In this document: positions 33,781 through 45,289 of the stretch, piece after piece
How positions within the stretch are numbered: position 1 is the first letter of the stretch
Layout of the letters: each line of letters begins with the position of its first letter
Assembly (NCBI GenBank): GCA_017979445.1
Contig: CM030711.1
Span: 39,982,757 to 40,046,756, forward strand
Reading direction: 5' to 3'
Length of the DNA stretch: 64,000 bases
DNA from: Akebia trifoliata
Lineage: Eukaryota > Streptophyta > Magnoliopsida > Ranunculales > Lardizabalaceae
Notes under the pieces: model-generated
Databases searched by the model: none
What the model was told of the DNA's origin: nothing
What the model saw: the letters and a program-made list of their open reading frames with translations, nothing else
Position numbers and translations under genes: made by a program

Positions 33781-34385
33781 TCATTGTAAAATTTCTCTGG
33801 TAAGAAAATCTAGTATAGAATTAGTTTCTCCTTTTATATATTCTATTTTGAAATCAAATATAGATAATATAGCTTGCCACCTGGCAAAAATATGTTTTGA
33901 AGTAATATTTTTGACATCTTTTTCTAAAATAAATTTTGCTGATTTGCAATCTATTCTTAAAACAAATTCTTCATTGAGTAAATCATCTTGAAATTTGGAA
34001 ATACATAAAACAATGGACAAAATTTCTTTTTTGACTGTGGAATATTTTTGCTGTGTAGGATTCCAGATTCCTGAAGTGTACCTTACTAATTGTTCTTTGT
34101 TTTTGTTTGTCTCTTGTTTTAATATTCCTCCGTATCCTATATCACTTGCATCGGTTTCTACTATTTTTAGTAATTGGGGATCTGGAATATTTAAACAAGG
34201 TAATTCTTGTAATCTTAGTTTTAATTGTTTAACAACTTCTGTGTGTTCTTTGGTCCATTCTGGAGCTTTCTTTCTTAGTCTCTGAAACAAAGGTTTTGCT
34301 ATAATATGAAGATTGGGGTAGAAATCTCTTATATAATTTAGGATTCCTAAGAATCTTTGGAGTTGTTTTTTTGTCTTTTATTTCA
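33781..34385 (-). pseudogene. Pararetrovirus RNase H domain and RT-RNase H connection
   Basis: The open frame 33781-34290 (169 codons) carries the RNase H domain: the first catalytic Asp in ETDASDIGYGG, then TVKKEILSIV containing the catalytic Glu, then LRIDCKSAKFIL with the third acidic position, and the closing EYIKGETNSILDFLTRE. Upstream, to about 34385, the connection region (LQRFLGILNY-like) is readable after a frameshift near 34370 in a run of A. It follows RT in the usual caulimovirid order. Confidence 0.9.
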
Positions 34386-35110
34386 TCAGGAAACTTATTT
34401 GCAAATTGTTATGACCTTTCTATGGGAATTATTGTTCCATCTTTGATATTGTGTCCTAAGAACTTGATCTGGGTTTGAAACAAGACTATTTTTGGGACTG
34501 ATATAACTAGTTCATTTAATTTTATAGTATTGACAAAAGTGTCTAAATGTTTCCAATGTTGTTCTATTGATTTTGAATATATGAGGACATCATCTATATA
34601 TACTATGATAAATTTTGAAAATTGGTTAAAGATGTCATTCATAATTCTTTGAAATTCACTGGGTGCATTTTTTAATCCAAATGGCATTACATTCCATTCA
34701 TAATGTCCAAATGGTACTGTGAAGGCTGTTTTATATCTATCTTGATCTGCTATTTTGATCTGTCAAAACCCTGATTTCATGTCGAATTTTGAAAAAATAG
34801 TAGCTTCAGATAATCTGTTTAATAAATCCTTTTTATTAGGAATTGGATACCTTATCCATCTAAGGGCTTTGTTTAAAAGTTTATAATTTATTACTAATCT
34901 GGGTGCTCCTCTCTCTATCTCTGAATGTTTTCTAACGTAAAAGGCAGGACAACTCCAGGGGAATTACTTGGTCTTATTAGTTTTTTGTCTAGTAAATCTT
35001 GTATTTCCTTCTTGCAATATTCTAAATCTTCCTTTTCATCTGAATAGGCCTTGCTTTTGTTTTGATTTCTCTTTCTATGAAATCTGGTTCATATGGTAAG
35101 CTGACCTCAT
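34386..35110 (-). pseudogene. Pararetrovirus reverse transcriptase domain, broken
   Basis: The readable frame contains MPFGLKNAPSEFQR, the catalytic YIDDVLIYS and a FLGHNI block at 34409-34687. Upstream, KFDMKSGF is followed by TGA at 34763-34765 where related RTs have Trp, and then QIKI. Frameshifts occur near 34930-34980. So the domain is complete in outline but inactive. The YIDD motif and the link to a 30K movement protein separate it from Ty3/gypsy elements of this window. Confidence 0.9.
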
Positions 35111-35294
35111 GTTGCTTTCTGTGCCAGAAGGCATTGGGTAGGTTTGAGCACACTTCTTTTTCATTTTTCAAGATTTTCTTTGAAACTTCTGATCCTTAAT
35201 TTTAATTCAAGATTACCTAATTGTTCTTGAATTTTTAAGAAGTTTATTTCTTGTTTTAAAAACTTTACTTGTTTTTCTTTTTTTTTTTATTAAG

Positions 35295-35770
35295 TTAATT
35301 GTTTTTGTAATAACTTTCTCTTTTACTATATTTTAGTTCTCTATCCTGAGGTTCTTCCATAAATTCAAAATGTATTTCTTGATCTAATAATTTACATTTT
35401 ATTCCTTTTGAGTCTACTGTAAAAGGCTGGATTAATGCTAAAAAGGGTGTACCTAGGATTACAAATTTAGTCAGATTTTTTACTAAGATGAAATGAGTGT
35501 TTATACAAATTCCTTGATTGCAGACATGAACATTGTTAAGTTTGTATTTTATTTTTAGACTTGAACCATCTGCGGTAGATACTCCTTCTGTAGTTTTCTC
35601 AAAATATTTTGTTGGTATTATTCCTTCCTGTATGCAATTCAAATCTGCTCCTGAATCTATTAAAACAACAATTGTTATCGTAAACTCTCTATTTATTACT
35701 AGTTCTATATTAACAAACCATTTTTGGTATTGAATTTTGTTGATTATTTGGATAAAATTTTTCTCTGTTT
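35295..35770 (-). pseudogene. Pararetrovirus aspartic protease
   Basis: The active-site motif is in IDSGADLNCIQEG near 35640. A flap-like ADGSSLKIKYK and a C-terminal FVILGTPFLALIQPF (the hydrophobic-hydrophobic-Gly motif) follow. The 115-codon open frame starts just after the catalytic Asp because a 1-bp break near 35660 separates the N-terminal part. A retroviral-type protease of this kind processes the coat-protein/RT polyprotein. The left arm has its own copy, near 25700-25966. Confidence 0.85.
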
Positions 35771-36596
35771 GTTCTTCTTCTACTACTTCCTTCTGTTTTA
35801 ATTTATTAAAGTTTAATAGATCTATCTGTTCTTGTTGTCCTTTATTGATTAGGTGTAATCTTTTAATTTCTTCTTTTATCTGATTTACTTCTCTTTGTAA
35901 GTCTTGGATTGTTACTTCTTTTTCTGATTCCTTGATCCTTTTGAATATCTCTTGTAAGTTATAACCTTGAAAGTTCTGAGATCTTGTATCCTCCTTTTTT
36001 ATTGTTTATCTTAATTGTAATAAATATCTTTTTTGTAATTCTGGATTTTCTATCTTATCTATATAGTCAAATAAGACTCTTTGTTCCCTGGTTAAAGTAT
36101 TTATTGACTTGCATCTACATGTTGTGTTACAAAATTGAAATGAATCTTTTATTTCTTCTAGTTCACTGGAGCTTTGTATTTCTTCTATCATATCATCTTC
36201 TTGGCTGCTGCTAGTGTAGTCAGAATTTATCATTAAATTTGCTAATTGTTCCTTTAGATTTTTGTCTATTTCTAATTCATTTATCTTTTCTTTTACTTTA
36301 CACTGATTTTTATAATGTCCTATTTTTCCACACTTGAAGCATGTAGGTGTTTTACTCTTTTGTTTTGTTTGTTTTAAACGTTCAAAAGGCTTCTTTTGTT
36401 GCTTAAAGACTTTTTTAGGTTTGATTACTTTGTCTTCACTGTTATTCTTGTTCTTACCACTATATCGGGGGCGAAATTTTTTTGAACGTTTGGAGAGTTT
36501 AGAAGGGGAGGATTTAAAAGGTGGAGGTAATCCACATTGTTCACAGAATTGTCCTAATTCTTTTCATGTAGAGTACCTATCTTGTTTTAATTTATG
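35771..36596 (-). pseudogene. Pararetrovirus zinc knuckle and acidic/coiled-coil linker
   Basis: Minus-strand translation shows CFKCGKIGHYKNQC (C-x2-C-x4-H-x4-C) at about 36290-36340, the RNA-binding knuckle at the C-terminus of caulimovirid coat proteins, preceded by a Lys-rich stretch (KPKKVFKQQKKPFERLKQ). It is followed by an acidic Ser-rich region (EEIQSSSELEEI) and a long charged, probably coiled-coil linker to the protease. Frame breaks occur near 36000 and 36560. Confidence 0.85.
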
Positions 36597-37724
36597 TTAA
36601 AGTCGGAGGTCATTGCAGAGTTTGAGGCCTTCTGAGTGTATAAATCCTATTAAATGACCGTAAGTAAGATCATCATAGGGAATTGTTCCATTGTGTTGGG
36701 TTTTGATTCTTGTCCTAACCTTTTCTGCGAATAGGGTAGGTAATCCTGAAAGGAATTTTTCTTTCCAAAAACTATGTCCACAATCTGTTCTTTGCATTAC
36801 TTTGGTAAGGAAAACATCTTTATACCATCTAAAGTCATGTAATTTTGGGAATCTTAAATTTGTTAATAATTCTGAGGCTCTATCTCTATATGGATCTGGA
36901 TCTCCTATAAAATGTCTTGTTATGGCTAGTATGAGGGTGTTGACAGGGTCTCCTATGTCTCTTCCTTGTTCATCTTTTATTAATACTCCTGCTTCTGTTG
37001 TCTTGTTTTTGGTAAGAATAAAGTTTCTCTGGTCTTCTGTAACATAATGATCCCACCATCCTTTTAATTGACTTGTGAATCCTGAAACTATCCTTTGGGC
37101 TATTTGATGGTCTGAGGCATATGGTTGTGCAGCTGTGCAAACCATGGTCATTTCTTGTAGTAGTGATATAATATTGTATTCTGTTAACCCATCTATGTTC
37201 CATTCATATAAGGATTTTCCATCATAAACTGATTGGGGCATCATGCTTTTTTCTTCATATCCTATATCCAATGGTGTGGGTCTACTATAATAGTTGGGTA
37301 TACTTGGTCTAATTCTTGCTCTGTGTATGGTAGATGCCATGCTTACCTCATTGTTGAATTGGCTTGTTATTTGATCTATGTCATTTTCTGTATAGTCTTT
37401 CTGATTGTCTGTAGAACTTGTCTCACTATCTGATTTTTCTATTTTGTCTACTACTATGATTTCTTTACCTTTTCCTAAACTTAATTTGGTTAATTTTTCA
37501 CTTATTTCCTGTAACATTTCTTGTTTATCTGGAATTGTCATTCGTAATTTTTCTGGTATTTCATAAGGAGTGAAGAGTGGGGTTTTATTCTTGTTTGGAT
37601 CAGTTGTATGAGTTTTGTCTTTGGGTATGTTTTCATGTGTGGATTTTGTACAGTTTTCTTCTATTCTTGTCAATTGTTCTCCAATTGAAGTAAGATATCT
37701 GTTTGTATAATTATTTTGTTTCAT
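36597..37724 (-). pseudogene. Pararetrovirus coat-protein core region
   Basis: A 375-codon open frame. Its first 150 residues are charged and low in predicted structure. The later half resembles the conserved caulimovirid capsid core, including GFTSQLKGWWDHYVTE, then FIGDPDPYRDRASELL and FWKEKFLSGLPTLFAEKV. The zinc knuckle lies downstream after a stop at 36597, so the coat protein is split from it. In the left arm the same region is cut into several pieces by indels. It is the longest open frame in the window, but it is still part of a broken genome. Confidence 0.85.
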
Positions 37725-38945
37725 TATATTGTCTATGTCTTTTCCTGTAGGGGCTAGTTGGTCTATATCTTTAAATTTTATTGCTTTATAAGGTGATCCT
37801 ATTACTGTATCTTTATCTACTGGAATTACTATTTCGTTTATGGGAGGAGGATGGACAGATTGTATTTGTCCGATTCTAGGAACATCCCATGGTTTGACTT
37901 TATTACATCAATTTCCTTTTGTACTGGTTTTTTGAAGTATTTATTATACCATGTGAAGAAAGGAATTTGTTTCTTTGTTTTATTTAAGTGATCATAATAA
38001 TATTTCCAAACTTGTTCTTGAAAGTTTTCTGATCTTTCTTCAAATTCTTCTTTTTCTTTTGAAAGGAGATATTCTAATTTTATTTTATTTGGGGAATATT
38101 TGGCTTAAATTCTATTTTTTCTATTACATGAATTTGTGGTAAGTCATCTTGCATTTGTGATTGGGTTGGAGAAGAATTAGGAGATTGTATATTTGGCTTT
38201 CTGGGGTCATGGTAATATAGAGCAGGGATTGTCTCATCTTTAATTCCTTTGAGTTTTAGATCTCTACTTGTAGAGGCTCTGCTTATTGATGTTCTTCCGG
38301 GGACTAGGTTTTCTGTTAATGGTATTGTTGTTACAGAGTTTGTTTCATCTGTAAGTATGACTGATCTTTTGAATGAAGGAAAGTTTATTTCTATATTCCC
38401 ATCAGGATATTGGATTATTGATTCTAGTTCCTTATTTTCTGGGATTTGTGATTGGCCTTCTCCTGTAAGGTTCCATGTTAATGGTAATTGGACATCATTC
38501 CAAGAAATTCTTTTTGGAACTAGTTTATTTGATTTGTATATGTTACTTTGTAATAAAAGAGTTTCTCCTTCTAAGGATGGTTTTGATAATGCTCCTGGAT
38601 TTATTGTTGTAGTCATTGTCTTGTATACTATTCTAAATACTAATGCTAAGGGTTGGGATCCTGGAATCATACTATATCCTGAGGTTTGAATATTAAGACT
38701 TAAGACTTTCAAAATTCCTGGATCTGATAGAGCTACTGTAAAATTTGGAAAGCTATCAAAGTATATTGGCCCATCACAAAGGCTGGATTCTACTAGTCCT
38801 AATAAGGAATCTGTAAAATTGAGGTGTCTTTTGTCTCTTAGACATAATAGTACCGAGGCTTTTAACCCTATCATTGTCTTTCAAGATCCTTATCCTCTAA
38901 AAAGTATAACCCATTATCAAAAACCCTGTTCGGACTCCAAAGAAT
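37725..38945 (-). pseudogene. Pararetrovirus movement protein (30K superfamily) and downstream linker
   Basis: The frame 38080-38874 contains the 30K-family core: LRDKRHLNFTDSLLGLVES, GPIYFDSFPNFTVALSD with the key Asp, and LSLNIQTSGY. Readable sequence extends upstream to about 38945 (FLEDKDL) across a frame break near 38880. Movement proteins form tubules or gate plasmodesmata for cell-to-cell spread. Downstream, 37725-38080 continues as a frame-broken linker toward the coat-protein region, with KYFKKPVQKEIDVIK recognisable. The 30K domain is the main evidence for a pararetrovirus and against a Ty3/gypsy element. Confidence 0.9.
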
Positions 38946-39360
38946 TTGTTCAAGTCCGTAGTCTATAAAAGGAATAAGTGACTTCATTTGCAAGCATCCG
39001 GAAAAAAACATTCAACCTTCTAAATCCTTGAATTCCCTTCTAAGCCCTTGAATTCCTAACCATCTACCCAATCTTCTAGCCAATCATCTTCTATCAAAGA
39101 TCCAGAAAAGGAAACTATTTAGGTAATCTTTTCAACTTTTAAATTTGAAGTATAATTTTCCAAGCTTTCCTTATTTTGTAAAGCAAGACTGTTTAAGTAA
39201 TCTATCTTCTGCTTATATTATTAGTTTTATCTTGTTTTCAATGCCTCGTTATAACTTCAATAAGAAAGAAAGATTAGAAATATTAAAGATGTATTATCAA
39301 AAATTATACAGCATACATTTATCTTATATAAGAGAAAACAGACCAAGACCTTTTTATTCG
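38946..39360 (+). pseudogene. Pararetrovirus promoter/leader-like segment, right arm
   Basis: A TATAAAAGG box at 38964-38972 is followed by an A-rich, weakly coding stretch, then ATG at 39241 opening MPRYNFNKKERLEILKMYYQ to about 39360. This segment points plus, whereas the movement protein starting next to it points minus, so virus sequence is joined head to head. Whether this is the virus promoter with a first small ORF or captured host DNA cannot be decided here. Confidence 0.45.
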
Positions 39361-40095
39361 ATTGATCGATTTTATTTTAATTTGATTTTGCATTTTAATT
39401 GATTTTATTGGTTAACTTTTAATTTGATTTTTAATTTGATTTTAATTTTAATTTGAATTGTTTGATTTTTAATTTGAATTTGATTTTTAACTTGAATTTG
39501 AACGGATTGATTAATTTTTAATTTGAATTTGAATTTGATTTTTAATTTAAATTTGATTTTCATTAGATTAGATTTTCAATTTAATTTCGATTTGATTTTA
39601 ATTTTTTTTATTTTTTGATTTATCATGTTTTCCTCCTAAGGATTAAAATCTATAGGTTAGAATTGAACATTGAAGGGCATTTTTATGATTTTTTCTAAAT
39701 TTCTATATTTTCGTTGATTTGGATCCCGTTAAATTAGAAATCATATTCTAAGTGTAATGAAGGTATTTTTGAGATTTTTTTTGAGGTTCGAAATTTATGA
39801 GGGGTATTTTCGTTATTTTTATGATTTTTATAGATTTTTGTGAATTTTAGCACAAGGTTTCTTTAAGTCCTTACGTGATTATTTCTAAGTCTTGAGGTCA
39901 TATTTTCTTAACGTAGCGAGGTCTCTAAGTTATCGAACTGTGTAGCGAACTTAAGGGTATGTGTTTGCTAAATCAAGTATAAGGTGTAGCGATCCTAAAC
40001 GTACGTAAATTTCTATGTCGAGTCGTAGTGAGTAGGGGGGGAAGAAGGGACTAAAAATGAGAAAGATAATAGACAATACTCACAAGTCTTTGAGT
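39361..40095. mobile_element. Inverted duplicate of the left LTR piece
   Basis: Reverse complement of 21318-22047, including the AAATTTGATTTT-type low-complexity array and the AGTCGTAGTGAGTAGGGGGG block at 40020-40040. Its presence in the right arm shows the inverted duplication copied LTR plus virus together, after virus and LTR had become adjacent. Confidence 0.85.
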
Positions 40096-43000
40096 ATTAA
40101 TCCAATATGTAAGAACTTGTGTTTCTGTTGATGTCTTAAAATTGATTCACATTGATTACATCAAAGAATAAAAAAGGTCAATCGAATTAAAATTGAGATT
40201 CAATAGCCCAATCGATGAATGACCATAAACAAAATGAATAACATAACGCTACTCCCATTCTCTAAAAAGAAAGTAAAAAACGTGTAAGCAAGAAAAATAA
40301 AATAAAATCTTTTAAATAGAAATCGAGTTTCTATAAAGGTTGGACGAAAAGATAAAGGGGACCCTTTTGCTAAGCTCTTCTTCTTCTCTCTTGATGTCTT
40401 CTTCTTCAACGGAAAATTCAGCAATAGTCCTTCTCTCTTTCCACGTCTTCTTCTACAAGGTATGCTTTAAAGGATTTGGGCTCTGATCCCTGCACTCACC
40501 CCCATCTCCAACTCCCTTGCTGCTTCATTATTTTCATTCACGTCACTACTAGGGGTGCACATTGGATTGGGTAAATCCGAGAACCGAACCAATCCGAAAC
40601 CTTTTAGATTAGATTGGTTCGGATTGAGCATAGTTTGGTTCGGGTACGGATTGTATATTAAAAAATCCAATTAATTTGGTTTGGTTCCGGATTAGGGGTA
40701 TAATAGAACCGAACCAATCTGAGAACTGAACTAATCCGAAGTATCTATTATCATATATATATATTATATATAGAGGTAACTCACTAAAGTTTTCAACTTT
40801 ATCTCATCTATTTTTTTCTCTAACAAAAACTCATAAAAATGTACACAAATCTCTCTCTCAACTCTCAAATGAATCAACCATTTATGGAAAATTTTTCAAA
40901 GAGTTTGATTCCTTATTTTTTTTACGAGAATCTTTATGCCGTATTTGTTAGATGAAATATACTATACGAACCTAGGCTTGGATACGTTGATCTACCATTT
41001 ATGGATTAGTTTCCTCACTAATCCATCCAAAATACCAATTTTAAAATTGTAATTTTTTTAGTCTCATCGAGCTTCATCTAATTTTCAATTTTTACTAATT
41101 TCAGTCAGAATTTAATCATAAAATCATTTTCATTTTTAAAATAGGCATTATTTATGATCTGATCCAAAGGGTTCCTCTTTTGAAAGAAAAAATACTAGTT
41201 TTTCTATTTTGAAAGTATGAGAACCGAGAACCGATCTGAACCAATCCGAACCAAGGTTGGTTTGGATTGGTTCGGTTCCAAATTTGTAGAACCGATTATG
41301 TTTGGTTCGGTTCCAATTTTGCCTAAATCCGAATCAATCCGAACCATGTGCACCCCTAGTCATTACAAACCCAGTCTTCTTTTCCATTAGACTTGCAAAA
41401 ATCACTTCCAATCACGTTTGACAGCACTCATCTCTCTCACTCTCCCTACCATTTTCTTTTTCACACACTCCACTGTAACACAGCCCTTTCTTCTCTGATT
41501 AACTAGTGTAATATTATCTCTCTGCCCTCATTTCTTTCACAGTCCTCGCAGTTTATGTCTCATATCTCTTGTAGCTCACTATAGTCCACGCCATCTCTCT
41601 CACAACCCTCGCCAACTTTCACAGTTCACGTCTCCACGTCTTCTTTTACAGGCTCTCTCCAAAAAAAAAAAAAAATTCTGCTGCACAGCCCATCTCAAAC
41701 GCGCCCTCTCTCTCTGCTTGCATCTCCCTCACAGCCCATCTCCAACGTCCCTCCCCCTGCACAAAACTATCTCCAAACGTGAAATTATGAACTCCTCTTC
41801 CACTTCTCTCTACGGGCTGGGCATAATCCTCTCTAACTTTTTATAGTAGCAAGGCCTTTCTCTCAATCATGTTTGTAGTAGCCTAGGGAGATCAAACTCT
41901 CTCTTAAACTCTGTTTCAACAACACAAAAGAACAAACAAAAGAAAAAAAAAAGATTGAAAAGAAAAAGAAGACCTTGCAACTCTATCACCTTCATCAACC
42001 TACATCCTTCATCAAACACAACTCAGTACATTCCCTTTACCTTTCACTCATTTTCACACTATCTCAATTCAAACCCCATAACAATCGTCACCCCATCTCC
42101 CCCTCTCTTTTTAATTCCCCAAATGCATCCTCGCACCATAGCACATCTTCTCTGTCTTGTTCAATGCCCACCAATACTTACTTCTATCTTCATTCTCCAT
42201 AGCCACCTATACCCGTTGCTCTCATAAGCTTTTGATGAATCAAGCTTGAAGGAACACATGCTAACCCCCATTCTATTGTAGAGGTAAGTCTGATTTTAAT
42301 ACTGTTTGTTTTATTTTATTTTATATTTTGTTATTTTTCTCTTCATGATTTTAAAAAAAAATTTATTTTAGGACTGCTCTATCCATTGATGCTTTATATT
42401 GTTCTTGGATGTTACTCATCTTGTGACTTGTGGTTCTCATCCCTTTCGTTCTTATTTTTAATACTCATAGGATTAGGGGTTGTATTATTTGTGTGAAATT
42501 TATGATCACCATGTTTAAGCTGGTGAAATCAAAGTTACATGAATTTCTTTTACTAGAATAACTTGAATTAATTTAGCAATTATCCATGTTTAGGAATAAA
42601 TAAGAATTCAATTCAATTAATCCTAGCACGTGATGTATTGTTTGATGATTCAAAGATTGGTTGTTAGATTGGAAGGTGTTCGTGATTTAACTATCAAATT
42701 GAGAGTTAATTTGTGTTCGAGTATTTTGTTTTCTCTAATTTAGAAATTTCCGGCATGTGATATGCTTATTGGGTTAATAAAAATTATCACTTGGATAGAA
42801 AATTGAAAATTTGATAAGTTTTTATGCTTGCAATTAATCAATAGATAATTTGGTAAACATGCACGCTTCAGATGATGACTATTTTGGACATTTAAAATTT
42901 TGCGCTTATCCTTATTTTATTAATTCAAAAATTGGACGTATGTGAAATCCTCTTAATTTATAAATTTTACATATATTCATATGCTATCAATTTTTAAAGT

Positions 43001-43743
43001 TGTTGTGTTCGTATGTTACCAATTTGGTAATTTTTATGGCTCATATTCTCCTGATTTGGGAATTTTACTAACTTGGGAAATTCGTGTTCATAAGTTTCTA
43101 TTTTGAAATTTTCATTTTTTTTAATTTCTAATTTGGGAATTCATCATATTTGCAAATTTCTAATTTGAAAATTTTCACATTCCTAATTTAGAAACTTCAT
43201 AAATTATCAATTTAGAAATTTCACATTCATAATTTTTTAATTTGGAAAATTTTCATAAATTCCTATTTTATTTGATTTGGAAAATATTCGCTTGTGTGGA
43301 TTTTTAATTGGAGAATATTTCCATATGAACTCTAGAATACATGATGTGATTTGGGATTTTTCAAGGTTTTCCCTTTTTTGCAAGATTCGAAAAATCATGT
43401 AATGATTGGAAAAAATTTAGCCGTAAGATTCATTTAGTAGACCCGATATAAATTGATGATGATGAGCCTTGACCATAGTCTTTCCCATTGATTATAGGTT
43501 AGTCTTGGATCGTAGTAGAGACCGATCATTTTGATTAGACGGGTTCGATACCCAATACCTTCCAAAACTCGTAATTTGACCTTTTACCCATTTCTCTGAT
43601 CCGTTGACCAATCCATATCCATCTAGAGTTATTTTTAGTTCTTAGACCTAAACTAAGTGACGACTCCTATTTCTCAGAAAATCCCCCATTTACCAATCAG
43701 AGTCCTTTTCACTATTTAATGAAAAAGGGTCGAGGTGATTTCA
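40096..43743. mobile_element. Right piece of split Tat-type LTR
   Basis: It ends CGAGGTGATTTCA next to the GAATA duplication, comparable with the LTR end at 9445 (AAGGCGATTTCA). The end region also has GACGACTCC and CCTTTTCAC motifs. Pyrimidine-rich sequence (41370-42230) and a potential splice donor GAGGTAAG at 42281 lie inside. Repeated AATTTGGGAATTT-like stretches occupy 42900-43300. The ORFs at 41955-42227 are low-complexity and not genes. A hAT MITE is nested at 40550-41358. Confidence 0.65.
40550..41358. mobile_element. hAT-type MITE, 809 bp
   Basis: Inverted ends TAGGGGTGCAC and GTGCACCCCTA, extended by imperfect CCAATCCGAA / TTCGGATTG repeats. The flanks GTCACTAC (40542-40549) and GTCATTAC (41359-41366) are an 8-bp target duplication with one change, diagnostic of hAT. 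The interior repeats GGTTCGGTTC motifs and has no transposase. It is nested in the LTR piece. Confidence 0.88.
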
Positions 43744-44940
43744 GAATAATTTGCGAATTATACCCAAATTTTATTAATGATACTAGTAACGATTAAAACT
43801 TTCGTCCATTTTGACTCCCTATAAATAATTGTGACTTTTTTATTATTATTATTTTATCTTATTTGAATTATTTATGATTTTTTTCACGAATTAAAAAAAA
43901 AATACTTTTTACAAAAAGTGGTGAGAAAACAAATTAACTTTTATTTTTATATAAAATAATTATATCCTAATTTCGCATGATAATATTTTCATTATTTTCT
44001 TTTTCAACTTAAAGGTTTTGCCATTAAACAATCACACACCATTGTTCATTATCAAATCGCAAGATCATCGACTAACAAATTAGTTTTTCACTTATTTTAT
44101 ATTATCTTCACTCATTTTATATCTCTTCTCTCTTGGTCTCCCAATTTTTTTAAACAGGAATATTGGCAACACAATTAAGTAAGAGAGTATGTGCTTTGTA
44201 TTATAAAGATTTATGTGAACTGTAATATTAATCATACAAAAATTACTACGTTCTTCATTTAAAATTTGTTCTATGTTATTCTAAAAGAAGAATTAAAATA
44301 TTTAATAAATATGTGTAGAAGTATTTGAGTTTTCATGATTTGATTTAAGGCTTAAATATTTGATAAATATGTATAGAAGTATCAAATATTCTTAATTTTC
44401 AAAAAGATAAGTTCTATGTTTAATAGTAATTCTGTAAAATGAAATATAAAAATAATATCTTAAAAAGATTGTGAAGTTCTTTAAATATGTAGATATGAGT
44501 ATTATGAAAAAATTAATATATATATATATATATATATATAAAACAAAATTTTGAAAGTTTTTTAGAGTATTGAACTTGAATAGAACCCGAAACATTCTCG
44601 TATCGCACATTTGTTCGTTTTTCGATGTTTTGATCAAATATTTAAATGAATTGCTAAATATATATTTACAGTCGTACTCCAATCAATTTTGTAACGATTT
44701 TTTACCGTACACTGAATTGTTAACTATGAGCTTAAATTATTATTTATTTTAAATACAAAGCTCAATGTTATGTAGTGCAGAGCAATGGACTCCTTCCATC
44801 ATTATCTTAATTTCAGACTCAAACAGTAGGGGTATTTCAGTAATATTAACTTAAATCTTGCAAACTGGACAAACTTTTATCAGCAAAAAACTAGATTTTA
44901 CTTCTTTATTTTTCCTGCCCACAAGTCTTCTTTTCATTGG

Positions 44941-45289
44941 CTTTTATTCCTTTGTACAAAAGGTTGCTTAAAGCAGACACTCTCTCTCTCTCTGTTTATA
45001 CTTCGTCTTAAGGGTTTTCGTGTTCACTGGTACTCTTATCTGCAACAGATCTAAGAACTCTCTTCTTTCTAATGGCGATTTGAACTCTATTCCATCTGTA
45101 ATCTGCTTCATTAGCTTTTATTCCTTTCTACTAAAGGTTGCTTAAAGCAGACACACACTCTCTCTCTCTGCTTTTACTTCGTCTTAAGGGTTTTCGTGTT
45201 CTCTGGTACTCTTATCTGCAACAGATCTAAGAACTCTCTTCTTTCTAATGGCGATTTGAACTCTATTTCATCTGTAATCTACTTCATTT
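44941..45289 (+). repeat. 174-bp tandem duplication in the presumed 5' UTR of copy B
   Basis: The unit starting CTTTTATTCCTTTGTAC at 44941 repeats at 45115 (CTTTTATTCCTTTCTAC) with few differences. Each unit has a (CT)n run, TTCGTGTTC and CTTATCTGCAACAGATC. Copy A has only the beginning of one unit, then jumps to the sequence before the start codon (CAAATGTGTGG), so copy A lacks most of it. Confidence 0.9.

Larger units (their letters stand above)
35415..40095 (-). repeat. Right arm of 4.65-kb inverted repeat
   Basis: Reverse complement of 21318-25966, separated from it by 9.4 kb. It carries the better preserved virus frames. The virus sequence continues beyond the arm, from 35414 down to 33246, into RT, RNase H and the second ORF. 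Confidence 0.93.
21241..43743. mobile_element. 22.5-kb composite insertion bounded by TG...CA and a GAATA target duplication
   Basis: The insertion begins TGTAGACTCTC and ends GTCGAGGTGATTTCA. GAATA occurs at both flanks (21236-21240 and 43744-43748), and the empty site is visible in copy A near 9855. TG...CA ends plus a 5-bp duplication identify an LTR-retroelement insertion. Only one LTR start and one LTR end are found, so the original insertion is most likely a solo LTR of the Tat type, later invaded by endogenous pararetrovirus, plastid DNA, MITEs and a SINE and then partly inverted and duplicated. The contents are annotated separately. Confidence 0.85.

Noticed and set aside
36691..37433. 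Plus-strand ORFs at 36691-37047, 37233-37433 and 38249-38689
   Set aside because: Antisense shadows of the virus coat- and movement-protein frames.
33246..38945. Minus-strand pol region considered as a Ty3/gypsy retrotransposon
   Set aside because: A 30K movement-protein domain precedes the coat protein, there is no integrase, and no LTRs flank the set, which fits Caulimoviridae.
41955..42227. Overlapping 90- and 75-codon plus-strand ORFs
   Set aside because: Low-complexity Pro/Ser/His-rich translations of pyrimidine-rich LTR sequence.
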